64,000 nt of DNA from Arthrobacter_D sp015752045 (GCF_015752045.1 NZ_JADOUS010000006.1:124001-188000); one strand, 5' to 3'; shown: positions 34,589 through 43,266, counted from the first letter of the stretch. Program-made: numbers and translations. Notes: a model not told the origin generated them from the letters alone.

Positions 34589-35422
34589 GTGAAACGCCAG
34601 CACGACGATGATCCGCCACAGCGCCCGTCCTCGCCGGGCATCGAAGCCGACCTGGATGCGGACCTCACCTCCCTGGTCGAGACCGCCACGACCGGCCAGA
34701 TGATCGGGCGGGGCCCCGGGACCCGGGAAGAACTGCCGGGGGCTCAGGCAGGCCCCCCGTCATCCCGGCCGGGACCTGTCCCTGATGGTGGAATGAACGG
34801 GTCGGCCGCCGTGTCGCTGGATGACCTCGATGAGCTGACCGTCGTCGCCCGCGCGCAGGACGGCGACCTTCACGCCTTCGAGTGGCTGATCTCCGCCTAC
34901 CAGGGCGGAGTCTTCCGGCTCGCGTTCAGGATGCTTGACGATCACGCGGAGGCCGAGGACATCGTGCAGGAGACTTTCATCGCCGCGTGGCGCAACCTGC
35001 CGAACCTCTCGGCCCCCCAGGCCTTCATCCCGTGGCTGTACCGAACGGCGACGAACAAATGCTTCGACCAGCTCCGCAGCCGCCTTCGACGGCCGAGTGA
35101 TCCTGTCTCCTTCGACGACGGCGCCTCCGATACACCGGGCGCCACAGGAGAGGGTGAGCTGTGGAATCACCTGCCCATGCTGACTGGTGGTCCTGCCCAG
35201 GACCCTGCGGCGTACCACGAGGCCGAAGCACAGATGCAGGCCCTGGCCGATCTCCTGCAGACCGTCCCGGCCAGCCTCCGGGCCTGCTGGTTGCTCCGGG
35301 GCGTCCACGACTTCTCCTACGCCGAGATCGCCGCGATCGTGCAACAACCTGAAAGCACCGTTCGTGGACGTATTGCACGGGCCCGACGACTCCTCGCAGA
35401 AGGGATGCAACCATGGCGTTGA
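34589..35422 (+). CDS. ECF-type RNA polymerase sigma factor
   Basis: The protein has 277 residues. Region 2 (FEWLISAYQGGVFRLAFRML, AEDIVQETFIAAWRNL) starts near residue 95. Region 4, with its helix-turn-helix (FSYAEIAAIVQQPESTVRGRI), ends the protein. An extra polar N-terminal part of about 80 residues precedes region 2. If it is not translated, the start would be the ATG at 34793. The GTG at 34589 has GGAGAGGAAG upstream. The next gene overlaps by 10 nt and carries a zinc-finger motif of anti-sigma type, so the pair probably acts as sigma and anti-sigma controlling the Asp23 genes. Confidence 0.85.
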   Translation: MKRQHDDDPPQRPSSPGIEADLDADLTSLVETATTGQMIGRGPGTREELPGAQAGPPSSRPGPVPDGGMNGSAAVSLDDLDELTVVARAQDGDLHAFEWLISAYQGGVFRLAFRMLDDHAEAEDIVQETFIAAWRNLPNLSAPQAFIPWLYRTATNKCFDQLRSRLRRPSDPVSFDDGASDTPGATGEGELWNHLPMLTGGPAQDPAAYHEAEAQMQALADLLQTVPASLRACWLLRGVHDFSYAEIAAIVQQPESTVRGRIARARRLLAEGMQPWR

Positions 35423-36033
35423 ATGAGGATCAGCCGCGTCTGGGGTGCGGACGGCTCATCGACGAAGTGTGGGCGTCCATCGACCAGCCGCCGAGCGTTC
35501 ACGAACAGACCTGTGCCGACTGCCAGAGCGCGCGCGCAGCACTGCACCACCTCGTCGCGGTCACCGAATCCATGCGCGACCGTGACCGCGACGACGCGGG
35601 CCTGCAGCCGGGTCACCGCGTGAAGGAGGCGATCATGATGGTTGCCCGGGCCGAGGTCCGCCGTAGCAGGCGCACCCCGTTGGCCACCACGTCCCTGGGC
35701 ACGATCGACATCAGCGAGCAGGCCCTGAGCGCACTCATCCGCTTCGCCGCCTCCACCCTGCCCGGCGTCCGCGCACGACGCTGCACCATCACCACCCTCC
35801 GGACGGCGCGGACACCCCAGGCAGCCCACAGCATGCAGGGAGGGACGTCCTCGACGACAGTCGTCGACGTCGAGGACGTACGGATCACGCTCACCGTGGC
35901 TCTTTCATCGCAGGTGAAGATCCCTGACACCATGGGCCTGCTCCGCGAACGGGTCGGGACCATCGTGCAGGCCCAGACATCGATCACCATGCAGCAGATC
36001 GACATCATCGTGGAGGACCTCTATGACATCTGA
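35413..36033 (+). CDS. zinc-finger (anti-sigma-like) plus Asp23-type domain protein
   Basis: This 206-residue protein has an N-terminal HxxxCxxC motif (VHEQTCADCQSARAALHHL, about residues 29-47), as in ZAS anti-sigma factors. An Asp23-like domain follows (TIDISEQALSALIRFAASTL, ITLTVALSSQVKIP, TSITMQQIDIIVEDLYDI). There is no membrane helix. The ATG overlaps the sigma stop by 10 nt. A single protein joining a sigma-binding finger to an envelope-stress domain would link sensor and transcription directly. The finger's function is inferred from the motif and gene order. Confidence 0.7.
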   Translation: MALNEDQPRLGCGRLIDEVWASIDQPPSVHEQTCADCQSARAALHHLVAVTESMRDRDRDDAGLQPGHRVKEAIMMVARAEVRRSRRTPLATTSLGTIDISEQALSALIRFAASTLPGVRARRCTITTLRTARTPQAAHSMQGGTSSTTVVDVEDVRITLTVALSSQVKIPDTMGLLRERVGTIVQAQTSITMQQIDIIVEDLYDI

Positions 36034-36424
36034 GCATCCCTCCCAGGCGCGGGTCGTGGACCTGGACAGCATCGCCGGGACGCTCAGCCGCGTCCTCGGC
36101 GCACACCCCGGAGTGGTGCGCCTGGAACCGACCATGCGCAGTGTCATGAGCCGATGGAAGATCGCCTCGGTCAATCAACTGCACAAGACCCTGCGGCCCG
36201 ACACTGCCTCTCCGACCGTCGCTACCCGCGACGGACTGATCCTCTCGCTCACCGACGGCGTCCTCAACGTCCACATCGACGTCGCCACCAACATCGGCAA
36301 GCCTGCCCTCGGGTTGGCGCGCGAGGTGCAGGACATCGCCGCGAACCTGGTCCAGTCCAGCGGCCTCGCGGTGGGGCGCATCGACGTCACGATCCTGGCC
36401 ATCGAAGGAACACCCGACACCTGA
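36023..36424 (+). CDS. Asp23-like protein
   Basis: This 133-residue protein carries an Asp23-like pattern: SIAGTLSRVLGAHPGVVRL, VLNVHIDVATNIGKPALGLA, then LAVGRIDVTILAIEG. No membrane segment is visible. It overlaps the preceding gene by 11 nt and ends the sigma operon. It may compete with, or co-assemble with, the leftward Asp23 proteins; that is inference. Confidence 0.7.
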   Translation: MTSEHPSQARVVDLDSIAGTLSRVLGAHPGVVRLEPTMRSVMSRWKIASVNQLHKTLRPDTASPTVATRDGLILSLTDGVLNVHIDVATNIGKPALGLAREVQDIAANLVQSSGLAVGRIDVTILAIEGTPDT

Positions 36425-36601
36425 CGATCCACGGCGCAGGGAGAACCGCTCGCGCTTCATCGATCGGGGTTCGCGGCCGCAATCGGTGAGAGGCCGTCAC
36501 CCAGCCGCCTGCGGCACCGAGTGACAGGTGGCAGGCCGACGACCCGCACACCAGGCAGGGCGCCGCTGCTAGTGTGGCGCCACCGTCGACCGAGGAGAAC
36601 A

Positions 36602-37729
36602 GTGGCACCGGAGATCGACCCGCACGACCTGACACCCCGGCAGATCGAGCTGATCAACGAGGGTCGGAAGCTCGAGGGCATGCACCTGTCCCTCTTCGGC
36701 TACTTCGGCGGCCCGGAACTGCAGGGTGCCTGCATCGGGCGCATGCAGCTCGACGAGGACGGCCAGCTCCCGGCGTCCAGCTACGAATCTCCCGAGGACC
36801 GGCTGAGGGAGCTGGTTCTCGCGCAGCTGCTCCGCGGAGCCCTGCGGCAGTCCATCCCGATCGTCCTGGATGCGATCTTCGAGGACATCTTCGCCCTGCG
36901 CACCCTGAAGGCTGCCGGCGGCGACACGCAGCAGTACATCACCTCCGCCGGGGCACGCGTCGTGGACATGCTGCCGCCGGCGTACCGGCGCTACTACACG
37001 TCCGACCTCATGCAGCGCTTCGCCGTCGTCGCGGCCGAGGTGGCCTCGGATTTCGAGCTCGGATGGGAGGGGCCTCGCACGTTCGCCCATGAGCTCGCAG
37101 CGTACTGCTTCGCGAGGAAGGGGATCCGGCACGCCGACATCGAGTACGGTGCCGGCCTGGGGGCTGTGAACCTGGATCGATTGATGATCGGGCTGCTCGA
37201 GGAGACCGCCGTGCTGGAGAAGACCTACCTGCCGGCGCCTGAAGGTGATGAGCTGAAGCCCCCCGCCTGGTTCGTGCCCCACGACGCCGCATCCCGGGTC
37301 AACCCCTACCTCCACCCGGAGGGGATGCCCAGCACGGAGCAGGTCGATCTCCTCGAACACCAGCTCAGCCACGAGGTCGCCGAGAAGTACGCGGGCCCGG
37401 CCCGGCAGAAGGCCCTCGCCGGGGGTGCCCTGGTCGACATCAGCCCGTACGCGTCCCGCCAGTACTTCCTCTGCCCGGTCGCCGTCGAGCACTCGGTTGT
37501 CGCAGCCCTCGGCCTGGACGACCTGCCGCCGGAGTCCGAGTGGGAGGACCTGCTGCTGCACCCGGCCTGGCATGGCGCCGCGGAACACCCCACCTGGAAG
37601 AGCTTCGATTACATCGCCGCCGGGTTCGAGGGCCAGCACCTGTACGTCGCGCTGGTCGCCGGCACCGACGAGATGGACTCGCCGGTCCTGACCATCCAGT
37701 ACCTCGGCGAAGTCATCGACGAACCGTAG
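36602..37729 (+). CDS. conserved-looking protein of unknown function
   Basis: This 375-residue soluble protein starts at a GTG with GAGGAG 6 nt upstream. I do not recognise a family. The N-terminal third is helical (LTPRQIELINEGRKLEGM, LRELVLAQLLRGALRQSIP). The middle contains MLPPAYRRYYTSDLMQRFAVV and a run of acidic and aromatic residues. The last third is beta-rich (YFLCPVAVEHSVVAALGL, HLYVALVAGTDEMDSPVLTI). It is in the same direction as the Asp23-like gene, about 180 nt away, and may or may not belong to that operon. Confidence 0.7.
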   Translation: MAPEIDPHDLTPRQIELINEGRKLEGMHLSLFGYFGGPELQGACIGRMQLDEDGQLPASSYESPEDRLRELVLAQLLRGALRQSIPIVLDAIFEDIFALRTLKAAGGDTQQYITSAGARVVDMLPPAYRRYYTSDLMQRFAVVAAEVASDFELGWEGPRTFAHELAAYCFARKGIRHADIEYGAGLGAVNLDRLMIGLLEETAVLEKTYLPAPEGDELKPPAWFVPHDAASRVNPYLHPEGMPSTEQVDLLEHQLSHEVAEKYAGPARQKALAGGALVDISPYASRQYFLCPVAVEHSVVAALGLDDLPPESEWEDLLLHPAWHGAAEHPTWKSFDYIAAGFEGQHLYVALVAGTDEMDSPVLTIQYLGEVIDEP

Positions 37730-37862
37730 ATCTCGTGCCGGCGTCGCTCATCCGGTCGCCGCCGCCGGCCGTCGCTCGAGCGCCGGCGGGCCGACGTTTG
37801 ACCTCGGTCACCACGTCGGATTAGCTGATGAACAGTCGGCAATCATCACGGACAGGACCCGA

Positions 37863-38360
37863 ATGACGAACAGCGAAGGCACTTCGGCGGCCACCCATGC
37901 ACAGGGCAGCACCGCTCCGACCTCTCAGTCGGCACCGGTCCATCCTGCATTCGTGAACGACCGGGCCGCCGCGTGGCTGGGCGTGGAGGTGCTACGAGCC
38001 GAGTTCGGCGACGTGCTGATCCGCATGCACCTGCGCGAAGAGATGCTCAACGGCTACGGCGTGGCCCAGGGCGGTATGGTGATCGCCTTCGCCGATGTGG
38101 CGTTCGCCCTTGCCTGCAATGATCCGAACAGCGACGGGAGCACGGTCACGGTGGCGTCCGGCCTGGACGTCAACTTCATGAATCCTGGATTCGCCGGGCG
38201 GACGCTGACCGCCGATGCCACCGTGGTCAGCCAGACCGGCAGGAGCGGACTCTTCGACGTTCGGGTCATCCAGGAGACGGCCGACGGCGGGGAGGAGATC
38301 CTCGCCGTGCTGCGCGGCCGATCCCGCACCATCCCCAATCCCGCCTACCGCAGGAAGTAG
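37863..38360 (+). CDS. hotdog-fold acyl-CoA thioesterase, PaaI type
   Basis: This 165-residue protein has a single hotdog domain with the PaaI signature region LNGYGVAQGGMVIAFADVAF near residue 61. Other hotdog features are SGLDVNFMNPGFAGRTL and VVSQTGRSGLFDV. PaaI thioesterases hydrolyse phenylacetyl-CoA derivatives. There is no paa operon beside it, and the PaaK-like gene is 23 kb away, so the substrate is open. The N-terminal ~28 residues are polar and could be an over-extended start. Confidence 0.82.
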   Translation: MTNSEGTSAATHAQGSTAPTSQSAPVHPAFVNDRAAAWLGVEVLRAEFGDVLIRMHLREEMLNGYGVAQGGMVIAFADVAFALACNDPNSDGSTVTVASGLDVNFMNPGFAGRTLTADATVVSQTGRSGLFDVRVIQETADGGEEILAVLRGRSRTIPNPAYRRK

Positions 38361-38428
38361 CACGGACAGTTCCGTAGTGGCGGCTCCGAGTGTCGTCCCG
38401 GCGGCGCAGGCGGCTGCGTGGCCGGAGG

Positions 38429-39220
38429 TCAGGCCGGAATGGTGAGCCCCTGCAACCAGGTGTGCCACGCCGGTTCTTCATGCCGGACGTAGTCCGCCGC
38501 GTCGGAGGAGAACAGATAGGCCCGTACGCCTGCCGTTGCCGTATCGGCGCTCTCGCTGTAGGCGAAGACGTTGAGCATGCCGGGCACCGGCGCGGTGAGC
38601 CGGACGAGCGCCTGCCTCTCGCCCACACGCTCGACCGTGCCGGTGGCACCGCGAATCCCGACGGTCGCGCCCTCGCCGCCGAGCCCGAGCGCGTCGTGCA
38701 GGGTCGACCAGAGCGCCTGTGCGTCGCCGGGATGGGAGGCGGTGGCCTCGAGCGGTGTGGCCTCCTGGCCGGGGAAGTGCGACAGGTAGAGGCGCAGGTT
38801 GTCGAAGAACGGCATCCAGCTGGTGCCCATGTCATCCCAGAACTCCGATTCCCAGGCGGCGCCGATCCCGAAGCCACTGCTGGTGACGCGCACGACGCAG
38901 GTGCCGCCGGATTGCGCTTCGACGAGGAACTCCGACGTCAGGGGGCTGAGCGCATCCGGGTCCTTGCCCATGAGCGCGGCCCAGTCCTCCTCGTAGGCGA
39001 TGCGCCGCGGCGGATCCCAGCCGGTGACCCGGCCGTCGGAGCCCATCTCGGGGCCCATGGTGAAATGCAGGGAGCCGCCCTCGCGCTCCTCCATCTCGGT
39101 CGGCAGGAACCAGGCGCTCATGCCCCTGGCGGTGGCGATGGCCTGCCACACCTGTTCCGGGGTCCCCGGGACTTCGACATGGAATTCCAGGCGGTACGGG
39201 ACGTTCGGGATCGTGTTCAT
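38429..39220 (-). CDS. SRPBCC (AHSA1-like) protein
   Basis: This 263-residue protein has an N-terminal START/AHSA1-type ligand-binding domain (RLEFHVEVPGTPEQVWQAIA, GRVTGWDPPRRIAYEEDW, SSWMP-type closing helix near residue 125). The second half is also beta-rich (GTVERVGERQALVRLTAPVP) and may be a diverged second unit. It overlaps the upstream ArsR-type regulator by 4 nt, a common pairing in which the regulator controls the ligand-binding partner. The ligand is unknown. Confidence 0.8.
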   Translation of the reverse strand: MNTIPNVPYRLEFHVEVPGTPEQVWQAIATARGMSAWFLPTEMEEREGGSLHFTMGPEMGSDGRVTGWDPPRRIAYEEDWAALMGKDPDALSPLTSEFLVEAQSGGTCVVRVTSSGFGIGAAWESEFWDDMGTSWMPFFDNLRLYLSHFPGQEATPLEATASHPGDAQALWSTLHDALGLGGEGATVGIRGATGTVERVGERQALVRLTAPVPGMLNVFAYSESADTATAGVRAYLFSSDAADYVRHEEPAWHTWLQGLTIPA

Positions 39221-39795
39221 CGGTTCTCCTCAGGAAGTGGGTGTGCGGCGACGACGAGCCGGTGCGGGCGCCCATCGTCATGGTGGTAGCGAGCGGTCAG
39301 ATCGAGCACCGCGGCGGTCAGATCGTCGGCGAAGGCAGCCCGGTCGGCGGCGGACCGGAAGCCGATCCGGGTGTCGATGGTCAGCGTCGGCAGGGTCTTG
39401 CCGGACGCGCCGGCTCGGTGCGCCAGGGCGCCGACCTCGCGCACCAGGCGGCCGGCCAGCGCGACAAGGTAGCCCGCCGATAGATGGTCGTCGTTGGCGT
39501 CCGGATCAGCGGCGGACGGGCTCACGGCAGCCGGCGACACGACGTACGACGCCGCGGAGGCCCGCAGGACCCGCTCAGTGATGCCTCCGTGCAGGCGCTC
39601 CTCGAACAGCTCCACCAGGCCGTACGCCTCGAGCGCCTTGAGGTGGTAGTTGATCTTCTGGCGTCCGAGGCCGACTCGAGCGGCGAGCCCGGCGGCAGAG
39701 GCCGGCTCGGCCAGCTCGCCGAGCAGCCGGGCGCGGATCGGATCCAGGACGGCGGCGGCCGCCTCCGCGTTCTCGATGACTTCGACGTCTTGCAT
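39217..39795 (-). CDS. ArsR-like helix-turn-helix regulator
   Basis: This 192-residue regulator has an N-terminal winged helix (LLGELAEPASAAGLAARVGL, QKINYHLKALEAYGLVELFE). The C-terminal part of about 100 residues probably mediates dimer contacts. The ATG at 39795 is chosen because it places the helix-turn-helix at the usual distance from the start; the frame extends to 40227 across the operator and the neighbouring gene, which is not credible. A perfect 8-bp inverted repeat (39810-39831) lies just before the start and is the likely autoregulation site. It is co-transcribed with the SRPBCC gene. Confidence 0.82.
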   Translation of the reverse strand: MQDVEVIENAEAAAAVLDPIRARLLGELAEPASAAGLAARVGLGRQKINYHLKALEAYGLVELFEERLHGGITERVLRASAASYVVSPAAVSPSAADPDANDDHLSAGYLVALAGRLVREVGALAHRAGASGKTLPTLTIDTRIGFRSAADRAAFADDLTAAVLDLTARYHHDDGRPHRLVVAAHPLPEENR

Positions 39796-39809
39796 GCCAC
39801 CATCGTGAG

Positions 39810-39831
39810 CTTGACAATAATAGTTGTCAAG
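39810..39831. promoter_or_regulatory. inverted-repeat operator of the ArsR-SRPBCC operon
   Basis: CTTGACAA and TTGTCAAG form perfect 8-bp arms around TAATAG, 15 nt upstream of the regulator's ATG. The repeat contains TTGACA and TATTAT words on the transcribed strand, so a bound dimer would mask the promoter. Confidence 0.75.
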
Positions 39832-39961
39832 GTTCTGGCCGGAGTGGCGGGGTGACGTGGACGTCGGGACGAAGGCATCTGGGGCCGCCGATCTCCTAGG
39901 CACAGCGCGCGCCTGGGTCGTACGCTGATGCTCGAGTCCGACGCCGGCAAGGAGGTTCGTG

Positions 39962-40372
39962 GTGGCCGCAGGTACGAGAACCGATCCATGGCGGTTGGTG
40001 ACAGCCCCAGGGTCGTCCGAATACACGATGTACCGGGATCCTGGGACCGACCCGCCGGCGCTGGTGTGCCAGGTGGGTTCGACCACGCTGAGATACCACC
40101 TGAGGGCCGTGGAGGACCTGCACGCGTGGTTGCTGGAGCAGGGCGACTGGGTGCCGCTCGGCGCGGCGGACGAGAACAAGCCGGCACCCGACGGCAGCGT
40201 CGAGTCCTGGGGAAGGGACCCAGCCAATCCGGCGGGTGGCTGGTACGGGCTGAGACACGGCTACCGGGGACGTTTCGGGATGTACCTGCCGCCGCTCCTG
40301 GAGGCACTGGGCCTGGCGGAACTCACGCACGAGAAGCGGAACAACAAGGTCCGCGCCCTACCGCCGTCGTGA
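39962..40372 (+). CDS. conserved hypothetical protein (DUF6855-like)
   Basis: This soluble protein of about 136 residues has a strong AAGGAGG ribosome site before tandem GTG codons at 39959 and 39962; the second has the better spacing. The sequence (TRTDPWRLVTAPGSSEYTM, LVCQVGSTTLRYHLRAVEDL, LPPLLEALGLAELTHEKRNN) resembles a small conserved actinobacterial family that I recall as DUF6855. Function is unknown. It is divergent from the ArsR-type gene. Confidence 0.7.
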   Translation: MAAGTRTDPWRLVTAPGSSEYTMYRDPGTDPPALVCQVGSTTLRYHLRAVEDLHAWLLEQGDWVPLGAADENKPAPDGSVESWGRDPANPAGGWYGLRHGYRGRFGMYLPPLLEALGLAELTHEKRNNKVRALPPS

Positions 40373-40964
40373 TGAACTCCTTCGGCGTCATCTTCGATGA
40401 GCCGTAGCGGGGGGATCCGGGCGCTCGGAAGCGCTGGTCGCTATGAACCGGTTGTGCAACCGCATTTCGCAGCAGTGATGATCCGAGCCAGTACCCAGCC
40501 GACTGCTGTCACCAGCGGCACATTCACGATGATCAGTCGGGTCAGTGACTGTCGGCGGCGGGGTCCGAAGCTGTCGTGGGGATGGTGATGTCATGGCGCG
40601 GGGTCGTGCTGGTGGACGGGCCCTGCTGCACCATCAGGATCTGCCGTTCCCGGAGGGGGATCCGTGCCGATTCGACAGCCAAGGCGTGTACCTTCTCCAT
40701 GTCCGTGGTGAACGTCATGAGCCGAGGGTAGCGAACGGTTGTGACCGCGAGGGTCCGCGCAGGTGGCGACGGCATGAACGGTAATGCTCGCGACGGTTTC
40801 ATTCGTGCACGACTCCGGTCGGGGTGACACGCCAGACCGCCCTCGCTTCCAGCCGGGTAGGGGTCGTGCACGCAGATCCTCGGGATCGGCAGCGGCGGTC
40901 CCGCCCGAGGACTGTTTCCGGGCTGTGGGTCGAGCGGAGTCCTCTGATTGCGGGATGGTGCGCG
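40373..40964. other. intergenic stretch without a clear gene
   Basis: About 590 bp separates the hypothetical gene from the epimerase remnant. The only protein-like frame is the weak one at 40542-40718. I see no repeat, tRNA or strong hairpin here. It may be eroded sequence belonging to the neighbouring pseudogene. Confidence 0.4.
40542..40718 (-). CDS. possible small protein
   Basis: This 58-residue frame begins MTFTTDMEKVHALAVESA and continues with IPLRERQILMVQQGP before a Thr/Pro-rich tail. The first half looks protein-like, but there is no ribosome site and I know no family. It may equally be chance. Confidence 0.2.
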   Translation of the reverse strand: MTFTTDMEKVHALAVESARIPLRERQILMVQQGPSTSTTPRHDITIPTTASDPAADSH

Positions 40965-41772
40965 CTATCCTGCTGCCGGGTTCTGCCCGTGTCGGTAGGT
41001 TCGGAGTGTCTCGGTGATGGCTTGTTCGATCGGGGTGGCAGTGATGCCGAGGCTGCGCGTGATCCTGCTGCTGTCGACGATGAAGGGTTCCTCGAACTGG
41101 TACTGCATCTCGAGGAGTTCGCACACGGTGGGGTTGACGAGTCCGAGGGCGCGGAGCAGCAACGGCGGAACGGCGCGGAGCCCGGATCGGTCGTGGCCTG
41201 CTTGCCGGTAGATGATCTGGACGAGTTGACGTGTGGTGCGGGTGTCGGGGTCGTTGGGCAGGTGCCATATTCCTCCTGGCGCGTCCGGGTGTTCGCCGAG
41301 GACGGCAAGGCCCTCGCCGATATCCGGGAGGTAGGTGTAGGTGTGGGGTTGGTCGGGGTCTCCGAGGACGGTCGCGGTCCTGCCCTTCAGCGCGGCGGGC
41401 GTTGTTCTCGCGGTCCTCGGTGAGCGGGCGTCCTGCGGGACGTCCGTACATGTAGACGTTCTCCAGGCTGACCAGGCGCGCGCCCGCCCTTTCGGCGGCG
41501 GTCAGCACGCCGGCCTGCAGCGACGGGAACTGCTCACTCCACTGCGAGTAGGGCGGGTTCAGCGCCTGATAGACGACGGCGGCGCCACGGGCGGCGCTGA
41601 CGGTGAAAGCGGCGTCCCTGGCGTCGCCCGCGAGGACTTCGACATCAGCACCGACCGGGGCGTGACCCGAGCGGTTGACGAGGCGAACGGTGCGGCCACG
41701 GCGACGGAGTGCGTCGAAGGTGGCGAGACCGGCGGCTCCAGTGCCGAAGATGACGTGCAGCCCGCTGCTCAT
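40965..41772 (-). pseudogene. NAD-dependent epimerase/dehydratase gene with an internal deletion
   Basis: The first ~125 codons from the ATG at 41772 encode an NAD-binding start (HVIFGTGAAGLATFDALRRR) and continue to MYGRPAGRPLTEDRENNAR. The homology then jumps frame near 41398 and resumes at ALKGRTATVLGDPDQPHTY, running to a normal C-terminus ending at 40965. Compared with the family, about 45-60 codons between these points are missing, including the usual second Lys and cofactor region. The gene is thus both deleted and frameshifted. It is the last of three leftward genes; its start overlaps the previous stop by 4 nt. Confidence 0.8.
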
Positions 41773-42365
41773 GTCGTCGCCGACGTCGTCGGGAGCGCCG
41801 CGGGGATGCCACGATGCTGCCGGGAGGGCACGAGCCCGTTGAGCGCGAGCCCGGACAGGGCGGCGAAGACGAGGGCGCCGCCGGCGCCGAAGACGATGAA
41901 CTGCTCGTCGACCCTTACCAGCAGGAGGGCCGTGACGGTCCAGCCCAGCGCCCACAGGACGGAAACGACGGCGGCCCAGACCCAGCGTCGGGAAATGCCG
42001 CGAGGCAAGGCCGCAGCCTGGCAGGCGCCGACGATGAGGCCGTTGAGGGCACCCATCAGGGCGAGCGCCGCGAGGGAGGTGCGGTAGTCCACGACGGCGG
42101 CGCCGAGGACGAGTCCCGCACTCATGCCCACGGTGGTTGCAGGGATCCACCTGCTCGCCTGCAGGCGGTGGTTGCCGGCCAGCGCCTGGCCGGTGCCGAT
42201 GATGAGCCCGGCGATCGCGCCGCCGATGAGCGCCGAGGCGGTGTCGTCGACGCGGCCGACGATGAAGCTGCCGATGAGGCCGGCGACGGGGAATGCGATG
42301 AATCCAGCGATCCACCTGAGCCAGTTATGCAGGAAAGGGGAGCGGGACGAGGAGGAGTGTGCCAT
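41769..42365 (-). CDS. multi-pass membrane protein, unknown function
   Basis: This 198-residue protein has about six hydrophobic segments, with repeated Gly/Ala-rich helices (ALIGGAIAGLIIGTGQALAG, ALMGALNGLIVGACQAAALP). The two similar helices suggest an internal duplication. I do not recognise the function. It lies between the DUF4386-like gene and the broken epimerase gene, in the operon under the divergent TetR gene. Confidence 0.7.
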   Translation of the reverse strand: MAHSSSSRSPFLHNWLRWIAGFIAFPVAGLIGSFIVGRVDDTASALIGGAIAGLIIGTGQALAGNHRLQASRWIPATTVGMSAGLVLGAAVVDYRTSLAALALMGALNGLIVGACQAAALPRGISRRWVWAAVVSVLWALGWTVTALLLVRVDEQFIVFGAGGALVFAALSGLALNGLVPSRQHRGIPAALPTTSATT

Positions 42366-42370
42366 GAGGA

Positions 42371-43177
42371 TCAGTTCCTTGGTCCGGCCGGACTGGGCCG
42401 GTTGTCCGTCGGGGAATGGAGGAAGAACGCGGAATCCTCTGGGTTGGTAGAGCGTGGATGGACAGGAGCAGAGCGGATCAGGAGGGCGATGCCGAGGGCG
42501 GCTACCCAGAGTCCCCAGGCGGTGCTGCCGAGGAGTCCGGCCAGGTCCCAGACGGGGAAACCGGGCACGGCTGTGGAGAGGATGTCCCCCTGGTTGAGGA
42601 GGTAGATCGCGCTGGCAGCGATGCCTGCGACGCCGAGCCGGCGCGGGAGGACCCTGGTGCGCAGGATGACCACGCTCAGGGTGACAGACCAGCCGATGAC
42701 GAGCAGCTGGCCCAGGTGTTCTCCCAGCAGCGCTCCCCCGAACTGGTGCTGTGCGGTCCAGGCGGCTGCCACTGCGGCTTGAGTCTGCGCGTCACCGGTG
42801 ACGTAGGAGTCGGCGAGTGGTGGCACGACGAACACCCAGCGGAGGAACCCGATGAGGGAGACCAGGACCGAAGCGGCTCCCACCGAGGTCGCTACCCGCA
42901 GTGCAGGGCTCGACCGTAGCCCGAGGGCCGCGGGGAGGAGGAGAACGGGTACTGCAAGGAGGCCGTAGGTCCAGGCCGTCGCAAACCATAGCCAGACCAG
43001 GCCGGGTCCGCCGTCGGCGAAGGCGGGCAAGACCACGCCGGGTGGTTCCCGCAGGATGTCCGGCCAGTCGAAGGTGGCGGAAAGGAGCGTCGCCGCAGCG
43101 GCGAAGGTGATGGCGCTGGTGAGGAAGAGGATGCTGGTGACGCGCCGCAGGGTCCTGGTGCTGTCGTTGGTTGTCAT
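42371..43177 (-). CDS. DUF4386-like membrane protein
   Basis: This 268-residue protein has six or seven hydrophobic segments (ITSILFLTSAITFAAAATLL-type first helix, VATSVGAASVLVSLIGFLRW in the middle), in the style of DUF4386 proteins. The C-terminus is polar. It is the first gene of a leftward operon that faces the TetR gene across the 33-bp palindrome at 43207-43239, which probably controls it. Confidence 0.7.
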   Translation of the reverse strand: MTTNDSTRTLRRVTSILFLTSAITFAAAATLLSATFDWPDILREPPGVVLPAFADGGPGLVWLWFATAWTYGLLAVPVLLLPAALGLRSSPALRVATSVGAASVLVSLIGFLRWVFVVPPLADSYVTGDAQTQAAVAAAWTAQHQFGGALLGEHLGQLLVIGWSVTLSVVILRTRVLPRRLGVAGIAASAIYLLNQGDILSTAVPGFPVWDLAGLLGSTAWGLWVAALGIALLIRSAPVHPRSTNPEDSAFFLHSPTDNRPSPAGPRN

Positions 43178-43206
43178 GATCGAGCCGTGCTTTCTCGGAA
43201 TTTGAT

Positions 43207-43239
43207 CTGTACGGTGTACAAATGGTGTACTCTGTACAG
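43207..43239. promoter_or_regulatory. 33-bp palindromic TetR operator
   Basis: The interval begins CTGTAC and ends GTACAG, with a second inner pair GTACA/TGTAC. Twelve of sixteen base pairs match by eye. It lies in the gap between the divergent DUF4386-like and TetR genes, the usual place for a TetR operator, and could hold one or two dimers. Confidence 0.75.
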
Positions 43240-43266
43240 GAAAGTGTCAAGGGTAGGAGTCCATAG

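Noticed and set aside
40799..41308. Leftward 169-codon frame in the epimerase region
   Set aside because: Its Ser/Thr/Pro-rich product is a shadow of the true epimerase C-terminus in the neighbouring frame.
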